A stretch of DNA of 64,000 nt, taken from positions 248,001-312,000 of the forward strand of contig CAVPOY010000001.1 in assembly GCA_963707135.1 (NCBI GenBank). Reading direction: 5' to 3'. The notes below the pieces were generated by a model, which saw only the letters and a list, made by a program, of their open reading frames with translations, ran no database searches and was not told the origin of the DNA. Position numbers and translations under genes: made by a program. Below, piece after piece: positions 19,873 through 27,595 of the stretch. The first letter of the stretch is position 1, and each line of letters begins with the position of its first letter. The DNA is from JBGSTR01 sp963707135. Its GTDB lineage: Bacteria > Pseudomonadota > Gammaproteobacteria > Chromatiales > Chromatiaceae.

Positions 19873-21246
19873 TCAAATTAGCAGCGAATAGGCAAGCCCC
19901 GCGATCGCGGAGGCGGCGATAACCAGAATCATGCCCAGCTTAAACCACCACAGGGCGAGGAAGGCGACGACCGCGATCAGTAGCGAGAACCACTCGAACC
20001 GGCCAGACAGAGGCTCCGCCGCTGTTGCCTCGGGCCAAAGCACGTGCCAAGCGAAAAAGAGCGCCAGGTTGAGGATGACGCCGACCACCGCCGCGGTGAT
20101 GCCGGATAGCGGCGCTGTGAATGTCGTGTCGTGTCGTGTCGCCTCGACCGCCGGTCCGCCCACCAGGATGAATAGGAACGAGGGCAGGAAAGTGAAAAAC
20201 GTGGCGACCGTGGCGCCGGCGATTCCGGCCAAGGCGAGGCTTTCCGGGCCGAAGATCTCCTTGGTCCAGCCGCCGACGAAGCCGACGAAGGCGACCACCA
20301 TGATCAGCGGCCCGGGGGTGGTCTCGCCGAGCGCCAGGCCGTCGATCATCTGTGGCCCGGTGAGCCAGCCGTAGGTTTCCACGCCGCCCTGGTAGACATA
20401 GGGAAGCACCGCGTAGGCCCCGCCGAAGGTGACCAGCGCCGCCTTGGTGAAGAACCAGCCCATCCGAGTTAGCGTGCCCTCCCACCCTAAAGCGAGATAG
20501 AGCGATATTGCGGCGACGACCCAGACCCCGAGCCCGAAGGCGACGTGAGCGATCGTGGAACGCCAGCTGAAGCCGGCCCACGCCGGTGGCGGGGTTTGGT
20601 CGTCGATAATCGCGGGGCCGTAGTCCTTATCCGAAGAGCCGTGCCCACCGCCGGCCCGGAACTCTGTCGGGGCCAGTCGTCCGCCGACGTAGCCGAGGAT
20701 TCCAGCTCCGATCACGATGTAGGGGAAGGGCACATTGAACGCGAAAATCGCGACGAAAGCGGCGGCGGCCATGGCCCATAGGGCGGGGCTCCTGAGGGCA
20801 CGGGAGCCGATCCGCCAGGCCGCGAACACCACGATGGCGGTAACCGCCGGCTTGATGCCGTAGAGCACGCCCTCGACCGCGGGTAGGTCGCCGAAGGCCA
20901 GGTAGATCCAGGTCAGAGCGATGAGGATGCCGAGCGACGGCAGCACGAACAGGGTGCCGGCCATGATGCCGCCCCAGGTCCCGTGCATCAGCCAGCCGAT
21001 ATAGGTGGCGAGCTGCTGGGCCTCGGGTCCGGGCAGCACCATGGTGTAGTTCAGCGCGTGCAGGAACCGATGCTCGCTGATCCACCGGCGGCGTTCCACG
21101 AGTTCCGTGTGCATCATCGACATCTGCCCGGCGGGGCCGCCAAAACTGACGAATCCGAGCTTCAGCCAATACAGAAAAGCGTCCCACAGGGAAACGGGCG
21201 GTGGAACCGTCCGCTCCGCAGGGGCGGTAGTAGACCTGTTCGACAT
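19873..21246 (-). CDS. chrA: Chromate transporter, long-chain CHR family
   Basis: A membrane protein of 457 residues from ATG 21246 (MSNRSTTAPAE). It has two homologous CHR halves: the first begins WLKLGFVSFGGPAGQMSMMH and the second FTKAALVTFGGAYAVLPYV. Each half is followed by the conserved Gly/Pro-rich MVLPGPEAQQLATY or TPGPLIMVVAFVG element. About ten hydrophobic helices are apparent. The family exports chromate; sulfate-related roles are also proposed for some members. No chrB regulator lies beside it. An upstream in-frame start (21330) would add an unconserved tail. A short GTCGT tandem near 20118 is internal to the gene. Confidence 0.92.
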   Translation of the reverse strand: MSNRSTTAPAERTVPPPVSLWDAFLYWLKLGFVSFGGPAGQMSMMHTELVERRRWISEHRFLHALNYTMVLPGPEAQQLATYIGWLMHGTWGGIMAGTLFVLPSLGILIALTWIYLAFGDLPAVEGVLYGIKPAVTAIVVFAAWRIGSRALRSPALWAMAAAAFVAIFAFNVPFPYIVIGAGILGYVGGRLAPTEFRAGGGHGSSDKDYGPAIIDDQTPPPAWAGFSWRSTIAHVAFGLGVWVVAAISLYLALGWEGTLTRMGWFFTKAALVTFGGAYAVLPYVYQGGVETYGWLTGPQMIDGLALGETTPGPLIMVVAFVGFVGGWTKEIFGPESLALAGIAGATVATFFTFLPSFLFILVGGPAVEATRHDTTFTAPLSGITAAVVGVILNLALFFAWHVLWPEATAAEPLSGRFEWFSLLIAVVAFLALWWFKLGMILVIAASAIAGLAYSLLI

Positions 21247-21360
21247 CCAGGGGATCTCTTGAAGCGCGCCGCGGACTATATCGGCGCCGAACCTGCCGGT
21301 AAACCGATCCCGGCCGGGTAACGCTGCCACGTCCAGCGCTTGCCGACCTCGCGGCGGTTT

Positions 21361-21786
21361 CTACGCCGGCTTGCTTTCCAACCTCGGGAACAGGAAACGC
21401 TCCTCCCGCTCGACCCGAACCGCGAGCAGCTTCAGCAGCTCGTTCGTGTCCTTAAGAAAGTCCTCGGCAAGCTCCAGGTCGTCGTCCCTGAGCCATTTCC
21501 GTTGGTACTGATCGGTCCAGCGACGCAGCGCGTGCTGCCCACTGATGAATCCCCAGGCGGTGGTTCGAATCTGTTCGTCCTCATGCGCGAGGAACGCCGG
21601 GTAGAGCTCCTTGTCCTCCGAGGCCAGATGCTCCTTGAGCTTGTCGGTTATCTCGCGCAGGAGCTTGCGGGCGCCCCTTGCAGCCGGACGGACCTTCAGC
21701 GATTCCGCGTTGAGCAGCGGACGCAGGTCCTCCACCAATACAAGCAGCGCTTCATGCTGGTCATGGTAGAAGTCGACGGGATGCAT
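21361..21786 (-). CDS. Hemerythrin HHE cation-binding domain protein
   Basis: The 141-residue, all-helical protein has His-rich iron-ligand positions: MHPVDFYHDQHEALL at the N-terminus, KLKEHLASEDKELYPAF in the second helix, and GQHALRRW with a C-terminal REERFLFPRLE. This pattern is typical of single-domain HHE proteins that bind a di-iron centre and sense or carry O2, NO or reactive oxygen. ATG is preceded by CCGGAG. It lies 114 bp upstream of chrA on the same strand and may share its transcript. Physiological ligand unknown. Confidence 0.85.
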   Translation of the reverse strand: MHPVDFYHDQHEALLVLVEDLRPLLNAESLKVRPAARGARKLLREITDKLKEHLASEDKELYPAFLAHEDEQIRTTAWGFISGQHALRRWTDQYQRKWLRDDDLELAEDFLKDTNELLKLLAVRVEREERFLFPRLESKPA

Positions 21787-22078
21787 CTTGGGTCTCCGGA
21801 TATGAGTTGCGATTTACAGGTCTTGCGCTATCGGCGCTGGTCGAGGGCCGATATCGACCAGGTTACCGAGCTCGCGATACCACCAAATCTTGGGACGGGT
21901 GCCCCACCTGGACGCGCCTCGCGGCTGGCCGAACCCGGCGGCCGCGCTACACCGGCGGGCGCTGACGCTGGAAATACCATATAAATTCGGTCAGCAAAAT
22001 CTTCGTGAATGGACTATAGCTTACTGGCGTGGCCACGTCGGTCACGAAACGCTGAAGACTGAAGGAGGAACGCAAGGC

Positions 22079-22306
22079 ATGTATACCGGCGACATAGTGA
22101 TTCACATCGACGAGTCCCTGGATGACGAGCGCATTCATGAGCTGGAACGCGAGCTTGTCGATGAGCATGGCGTCTACAGCGCCTGCATGCACGAGAAGGC
22201 CCGGCATCTGATGCTGGTCGACTTCGACGCGAGAGAGGTGCGTCCGAGCCATATCCTTCAATCGGTCCGCGGTCGCGGTCTGCACGCGGAGATGATCGGA
22301 TTCTGA
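22079..22306 (+). CDS. Small HMA-fold (heavy-metal-associated-like) protein lacking CxxC
   Basis: 75 residues with the beta-alpha-beta-beta-alpha-beta pattern of HMA domains: GDIVIHIDESLDDERIHELERELVDEHGVYSACMHEKARHLMLVDFD's second strand region, then HILQSVRGRGLHAEMIGF. The metal-binding CxxC loop is replaced by DESL, leaving one Cys and three His, so classic copper chaperone activity is doubtful. ATG 22079 follows GAAGGAGGAACGCAAGGC. An AT-rich CATATAAAT near 21979 may be its -10. It diverges from the hemerythrin gene. Confidence 0.68.
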   Translation: MYTGDIVIHIDESLDDERIHELERELVDEHGVYSACMHEKARHLMLVDFDAREVRPSHILQSVRGRGLHAEMIGF

Positions 22307-22440
22307 GTCCCTGAGAGTCCTCCGGCTCTTCGCCCCCGGTTTGCTCCGTCGCGGCGGCGAGCGGGCGAACACGGGAACAGCCCTTACCCCCACCGGGGGG
22401 TAGAGGCGGTTTCGGAGACCCCACGAGGAGGATACGCGTC

Positions 22441-24594
22441 TTACCCCCTCTGCCAGGCATGGAACCGGGCGACCCATTCGAGTGCCTTCTTCGGCGCGTG
22501 TACCCGTTTCCAGTTACCGGCGGCGTATTTGTTGGCCTCGGCGAGCGTCGGGTAGATGTGGATCGTGCCGAGGATCTTGTTCAGGCCGATCCCGTGCTTC
22601 ATCGCGGCTATGTATTCGATGATGATCTCGCCCGCGTGGTCGCCGACGATCGTCGCGCCCAGGATCCTGTCCTTTCCGGGAACGGTTAGGACCTTGATGA
22701 AGCCGTGGGCCTCCTCGTCGGCGATGGCCCGATCCAGGTCGTCGATACCGTAGGTGGTCACCTCGTAAGGTATGGCCCTCTCCCGCGCCTCGGTCTCGTT
22801 GAGGCCGACCCGAGCGACCTCGGGCTCGGTGAAGGTTGCCCAGGGGATCACCGAGAAGTCGGCGCGGAAGCGCTTGAAGCGACTGAACAGGGCGTTCACC
22901 GCGGCGTACCAGGCGGTGTGTGCGGCCGTGTGGGTGAACTGGTAGGGCCCGGCCACGTCGCCGCAGGCGTAGATGTTCGGGTAACGGGTCCGCATGTAGG
23001 CGTCGACCTCGATGGTTCGCGAACCGCTGATCGGGATGCCAAGCTCCTCGAGGCCGTAACCCTCAGTGTTCGCGACCCGCCCGACCGCAACCAGCACCGC
23101 GTCGAACGGAATCCGGACATCCGAGCCGGCATGCTCGGCAATGAGCACTTTCTCGCCGTTCTCGACCAGGAACCGCTTCGCCTTGGTGTCGACGCGCACA
23201 TCGATTCCCTCGGAGCGGAACCGCGCCATCACGGCCTCGGAGACCTCGGGGTCCTCGCGGATCATGATGCGGGGCAGCATCTCGACCTGGGTCACGCGCG
23301 AGCCCAGGCGGGCAAAGGCCTGAGCAAGCTCGGACCCGATCGGTCCGCCGCCGAGGACCACGAGTCGCCCCGGTCGCTCACGGAGTTCCCAGACGTTGTC
23401 CGATGTGAGATAGCCGACCTCGTCCAGCCCGGGGATCGGCGGAACGAACGGGCGCGCGCCGGCCGCGATGATCAGCGCCCGGGCGGTCAGCGTCCGGACG
23501 CCGGCGCCGTCTGTGACCTCGATGGACCAGGGAGACGTGATCCGGGCCTCGCCCTCGATGCACTCGACGCCGAGGGCCGTGTAGCGCTCGACCGAGTCGT
23601 GGGGCTCGACGGTCCTGACGACGCGCTGCACGCGCTCCATGACCTCCGCGAACGAGAAGTCGACGGTCGCCGAGCGCATTCCGAGCGATTGCGCGCGTGC
23701 GGCCTGTGCGAGGAACTTCGCGGAGCGCAGCAGGGCCTTGGACGGGACGCAGCCGGTATTCAGGCAGTCGCCTCCCATCCGGTTGCGCTCCACCAGCGTC
23801 ACCCGGGCCTTGACGGCGGCGGCGATGTAGGCCGAAACGAGCCCGGCCGATCCGGCGCCGATGACGATCAGATTGCGGTCGAACGCCTTGGGCTTGCGGG
23901 CGCGCCAGGGGGCGTAGACCTTGCGCGCCTTGACCAGGGCCACGATTCCCTGGGCCAGGAACGGGAAGAGGGCGAGCAGCAGGAAGGAGCCGAGCAGGCC
24001 CGGCGACAGGATGCCGCCGAGGGACTCGATCTGCGCGAGCTGGGTTCCGGCGTTCACGTAAACGATGGTGCCGGCGAACATGCCGATCTGGCTTACCCAG
24101 TAGAAGGTCCAGGCCCGCATCGGCGTCAGCCCGAAGACCAGGTTGATCACAAAGAAGGGGAATATCGGCACCAGCCGCAGCGCGAACAGGAAGAACGGTC
24201 CTTCCTTCTCGACGCCGGCGTTGATGGCGCGCAGGTGCTCGCCGAACCGCTGCTGAACGGCGCCGCGGAACAGGAACCGGCTGGCGAGGAAGGCGAGGGT
24301 AGCCCCGATGGTCGAGGCGAACGAGACGACGACCGTTCCCCACACGAGCCCGAAGATGGCCCCGCCGGCCAGGGTCATGATCAGCGCGCCCGGAAGCGAC
24401 AGCCCGGTCACTGCGACGTAGACCCCGAAGTAAATCGCCGTCGTGAGTAGCGGATGCTGGCGGAAATAGGCGTCGATCGCCCCCTGCTGGGCCTTGATGT
24501 AATCCAGGCTGAAGAAGCGCCCGAGGTCCAATAGGAAGAAGGCCCCGATCGCGAGCGCGATCAAGATCAACAGGGCGAGTCTCGACTTGGTCAC
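22441..24594 (-). CDS. TVP38/TMEM64 membrane domain fused to a mercuric-reductase-like flavoprotein
   Basis: Residues about 1-225 are a DedA/VTT-type membrane domain with six or so helices, including GALIMTLAGGAIFGLVWG and FPFFVINLVFGLTPM. From about 235 a pyridine nucleotide-disulfide oxidoreductase follows. It has the FAD loop VIGAGSAGLVSAYIA, the redox-active pair in GGDCLNTGCVPSKALL, the NAD(P) loop VLGGGPIGSELAQAFARLG, the second FAD motif YACGDVAGPYQFTH and the C-terminal dimerisation domain with IHIYPTLAEANKYA. The mercuric reductase C-terminal Cys pair and HMA head are absent, so the substrate is not necessarily mercury. 717 residues. It is downstream of the arsS-like gene in one probable operon. 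Confidence 0.9.
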   Translation of the reverse strand: MTKSRLALLILIALAIGAFFLLDLGRFFSLDYIKAQQGAIDAYFRQHPLLTTAIYFGVYVAVTGLSLPGALIMTLAGGAIFGLVWGTVVVSFASTIGATLAFLASRFLFRGAVQQRFGEHLRAINAGVEKEGPFFLFALRLVPIFPFFVINLVFGLTPMRAWTFYWVSQIGMFAGTIVYVNAGTQLAQIESLGGILSPGLLGSFLLLALFPFLAQGIVALVKARKVYAPWRARKPKAFDRNLIVIGAGSAGLVSAYIAAAVKARVTLVERNRMGGDCLNTGCVPSKALLRSAKFLAQAARAQSLGMRSATVDFSFAEVMERVQRVVRTVEPHDSVERYTALGVECIEGEARITSPWSIEVTDGAGVRTLTARALIIAAGARPFVPPIPGLDEVGYLTSDNVWELRERPGRLVVLGGGPIGSELAQAFARLGSRVTQVEMLPRIMIREDPEVSEAVMARFRSEGIDVRVDTKAKRFLVENGEKVLIAEHAGSDVRIPFDAVLVAVGRVANTEGYGLEELGIPISGSRTIEVDAYMRTRYPNIYACGDVAGPYQFTHTAAHTAWYAAVNALFSRFKRFRADFSVIPWATFTEPEVARVGLNETEARERAIPYEVTTYGIDDLDRAIADEEAHGFIKVLTVPGKDRILGATIVGDHAGEIIIEYIAAMKHGIGLNKILGTIHIYPTLAEANKYAAGNWKRVHAPKKALEWVARFHAWQRG

Positions 24595-24746
24595 GGTTCC
24601 CCCCTTGGGCGCCTATCGGACGCCGGATACGCGGTCTGAGGTTCGACGGTCACTCCTGGCTGCCGGCTACCGGAGCCGGGGCGCCAAGAGCAGGACCCGC
24701 CTTTGGACCGGAATATGTCGCCAGGCGGATTCCTCGCACGCAGGCC

Positions 24747-25713
24747 TCAGTTGGAAAGCGCCCCCCCGCAGCTCGACCCCTGACCGGCGGTGCAGCCGAA
24801 GCAGTGATCCGCAACGACGATGGGGTTGCCCCGAAGGTCGTGCGTGACCAGATCGGAGAGGTGCGGTCGGCGGCTGCCATTGTGGGCGAGCGGCAGGCCA
24901 AGCATCTGATTGAAGTCGCAGTCGTAGACATAGCCCTGCCAATCGACCGAGAGCAGGGTGCGGCACATGACCGTCTCGAGGTTCTCGTCGCGGTGACTCT
25001 CGCGAAGCAGCGCCATGTAGCTCGTGAACCGCCCGGTCGAGACCAGCATGGAACCGAAGCGCTGGATCGGCATGTTGGCCAGCGTATAGAGCCGGGTAAA
25101 CGCAATCCCGAATCGGGTATGCAGCTGCTCCCGGTACGCGTCCTCAAGGCAGCCCTGCTCGGGCGGAAGGCTCGGCCCCTGAGGATTGTAGACGAGGGTG
25201 AGATCGAGCCCCGATCCGGGCTCTCCGTAGCCCAGCGCGTTTAGCCGGCGCAGAGCGTCGATGCTCGAACGGAAGACCCCCTTGCCGCGTTGCCGATCGA
25301 CATTGTCTTCCAGATAGCAGGGCAGCGAGGCGACGATCTCGACTCGATTGGCGGCGAGAAACGCCGGCCAGATCCTCCTGGCCCGGCTCGGACAGGATGG
25401 TGAGATTGCACCGGTCGATTACGCGCACCCCGAGGCGCCCGGCCGCGACCACCAACTCACGAAAATGGGGATTCAGCTCGGGGGCCCCGCCGGTCAGGTC
25501 GAGCTGGGCGACGCTGGAGGCCGCGAGGAAGTCCAGAACCGTGCCGATCGTCTCGCCGGTCATTTGCTCGGTGCGTTTGGGACCGGCGTTGACGTGGCAG
25601 TGCTGGCAGCTCTGGTTGCACCGGTAACCCAGATTCACCTGCAGTGTCTCGAGGACCCGGCGCGAGATCGCGGGGAAACTGGTTTCGCAGAGCAGCGGCA
25701 GCGTCGCGTGCAC
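24747..25713 (-). pseudogene. arsS: arsS-like radical SAM gene (arsenosugar biosynthesis family) broken by a frameshift
   Basis: The 5' part (from ATG 25713) encodes LQVNLGYRCNQSCQHCHVNAGP, with the CxxxCxxC cluster motif and the GGAPELNP core. At about 25360-25366 the frame changes by one base. The continuing frame encodes FLAANRVEIVASLPCYLEDN, a run through GKGVFRSSIDALRRLNALGYG, and the diagnostic C-terminal CFGCTAGQGSSCGG, ending at 24747. A single-base indel restores a protein of about 320 residues with every family motif. Unless programmed frameshifting is involved, this is either recent inactivation or a sequencing indel. ArsS-type enzymes are linked to arsenosugar synthesis; neighbourhood with the TVP38-flavoprotein fits. 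Confidence 0.82.
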
Positions 25714-25880
25714 GGGTTGCCTCCCTAGGTCGCGTTGGCGTGACGCCCAGCCCCGGGGCGATTTCGCGAATCAAACGCGCCGGAGGATACACCAAGCGCA
25801 TCGGACCCCACGATTCCTTCCATATGCGCGCACGGTCAGCGGATCGAAAGGGTGGTGCCCGAACCTCTGCCGCCAGCCCG

Positions 25881-26016
25881 GTAGGGTGGGCATGGTTTGT
25901 GTGCCCACGTGGTTCGATACAGGGCTTACTGCAACATAGGGAAAGGGACGCTTGAGCACCGGGGCATAGACGACGTGCCTCGTGCGCGTGGGCACCAAAC
26001 ACCGCGCCCACCCTAC
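25881..26016. repeat. 136-bp element with long terminal inverted repeats (MITE/REP-like)
   Basis: GTAGGGTGGGC at 25881-25891 is perfectly inverted as GCCCACCCTAC at 26006-26016, and the match extends inward with few mismatches to about 28 bp (GTTTGTGTGCCCACG against CGTGGGCACCAAAC). The interior has no gene. Elements with this terminal sequence are familiar as non-autonomous repeats in many Gammaproteobacteria. It occupies the gap between the arsS-like gene and the next plus-strand gene. Confidence 0.7.
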
Positions 26017-26069
26017 GGTGACTTGGTCTTATGCTTAGCTCCGTCTTCAACCCCCGGGGTCACTCCTTC

Positions 26070-26954
26070 ATGTCGAATTTCCGACCGTTCTCCGCTTGTG
26101 GCCGTTGGCTCATGTGCCTCGGCCTGCTCGCCGTGTCAGCTCACGCCGAGACACGCGTGGGCATCAAGGAGTTCATTCCGCGGGATGCGGGTTCCTCGAA
26201 CACCGCGGCCGGCGTGCACGACATGCTGTTCAACGACCTGGCGACGCGGATCCTGGACGCCGCGGGCAAGCGGCGCTGCGACATCTCGATGATCGACATC
26301 AGCGAGCGTACCGAGGAGGCCCGCCAGACCGAGAAGCACCTGCAGGGCGAGGGACACACGGACCCGGCGACCGCCGTCCCCGTCGAGCCCCTCAACGTCA
26401 ACACCTTCCTCGAGGGAGCGGTCGGCGAAAGCGGTGGCGAGATCAGCTGGCATATCGAGGTGGTCGGGGCGGACGGCGTGCCCATCGCGCAGGACGAGGG
26501 CAGCGTATCGGTAGGCGAGCGCCTCTCGGTGACGCGCAAGATCGCCGAGCGTCTGATGAGCCGTCTGTGCCCGGCGAAGGCCTGGAACCTGAAGGCGCGG
26601 TACAACGACCTGGTGCTCGATGACCTGATCTGCGACCTCTCCGCGCCGTTCAAGGTGCGCGGCAAGGGCGAAACGGCCGGGATCGTCTTCTCTTTCACGC
26701 CGGCGGACGACAAGGGCGGTGCCTTCAGCATCGGCGGCACGGCGGGCGGGGTGCCCTGGTCGGGGCAGGGTACCTATATGATTACGACCAACGGCGAGAC
26801 CGGGGAAATGCCGATCGAGGGCGCGTGGCGCATCACGACGCCGGTCGGAAGCTTCGGGGACGCGGGTACCATCCCGGGCAAGTTGTCCGCGGCACCCAAT
26901 TGCAGGCTCGGGGACCCGCAGCAAACCAAGCCCGAGGGAAAGACAAAGAGATAG
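26070..26954 (+). CDS. Secreted protein with CsgG/FlgO-like N-terminal region, function unknown
   Basis: 294 residues from ATG 26070. Residues 1-26 are a Sec signal peptide ending AVSAHA. The next 160 residues (VGIKEFIPR, LATRILDAAGKRRCDISMID, NTFLEGAVGESGGEISWHIE, KIAERLMSRLC) have the rhythm of CsgG-like periplasmic domains, which compute a variable strand and an end-helix, but I rate that as weak. The C-terminal 110 residues form a separate Gly-rich beta domain (GQGTYMITTNGETGEM). An in-frame ATG at 26031 would put 13 extra residues before the signal. Flanked by the inverted-repeat element and a 640-bp gap. Confidence 0.6.
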   Translation: MSNFRPFSACGRWLMCLGLLAVSAHAETRVGIKEFIPRDAGSSNTAAGVHDMLFNDLATRILDAAGKRRCDISMIDISERTEEARQTEKHLQGEGHTDPATAVPVEPLNVNTFLEGAVGESGGEISWHIEVVGADGVPIAQDEGSVSVGERLSVTRKIAERLMSRLCPAKAWNLKARYNDLVLDDLICDLSAPFKVRGKGETAGIVFSFTPADDKGGAFSIGGTAGGVPWSGQGTYMITTNGETGEMPIEGAWRITTPVGSFGDAGTIPGKLSAAPNCRLGDPQQTKPEGKTKR

Positions 26955-27595
26955 GCGGGAATCCCGCCTCGCCGCGCGCCATTGTCGATGAGAAAGGCGA
27001 TCGGATCGCGGTCCAGAGGCAACGTGCCGATATCGCGGAACAGGGCGCCGTTGAGGAAGGCGGCTGTCACCTGGGTTCCCGTGACCTGACGCCGGCGGGG
27101 GCTGAATTCGTCGACAGCGGCCGGGGCGTGGTCGGCTTCGATCGGGCTCGGGTCGCAGTCGTCGCTATCGCCGCCCAAGGGAGGGCTCCGGTCTCCAAAT
27201 AAGGCCATACGTCGGCCTCGTCTCGTTGGTAGATCGGAACGCCGTCGAGCGAGGACGGAAGCCGTTGTCCTAACCTTACTAATCGCTGGCCGCTAAGAAC
27301 CGCTTGCCTGTTCCCGCTTCAAATCGGAAAACGGAGGCCCCCGTTCTAACGCCGTCAGGGCAGGGCGCCGGTTGCTCCTAGCGACGCCAGTCGATCGCGG
27401 CGGTTGAGCTCCGCTCGGATCTGGTGTATCAGCGCGATCGGGCAGCGCTCTAGCGGGTCTTGACCGCAATGGTGCATCGATCCTGTCGGTTCTACGAGGC
27501 TGGCATCTCACGCTAGGCTTTGCCAAAACGCTGCAAAGCGAGTGCGGATTCGCGCTTCATTCGGATCTCAAGGGTAACGAGCAGGGGATAGCAGC
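26955..27595. other. Intergenic region, no gene supported
   Basis: About 640 bp. Both strands hold open frames near 26955-27208 that overlap the preceding gene on one strand or extend it in another frame. None has a ribosome site or a family match that I can defend. A GCGGGAATCCCGC palindrome at 26954-26966 directly after the preceding stop may help terminate. The 120 bp before 27596 carry no clear promoter beyond AT-poor sequence. Confidence 0.5.

Noticed and set aside
19375..19881. 168-residue plus-strand frame between the radical SAM gene and chrA
   Set aside because: No ribosome site, no motif, and it overlaps both neighbouring genes on the opposite strand.
20116..20140. Short GTCGT tandem repeat
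   Set aside because: It is inside chrA, in frame and only four units; no sign of a variable-number locus or CRISPR.
26774..27208. 144-residue minus-strand frame containing FLNGALFRDIGTLPLDRDP
   Set aside because: The stretch looks slightly protein-like, but it overlaps the preceding secreted protein gene by 180 bp, has no ribosome site and no family I can name.
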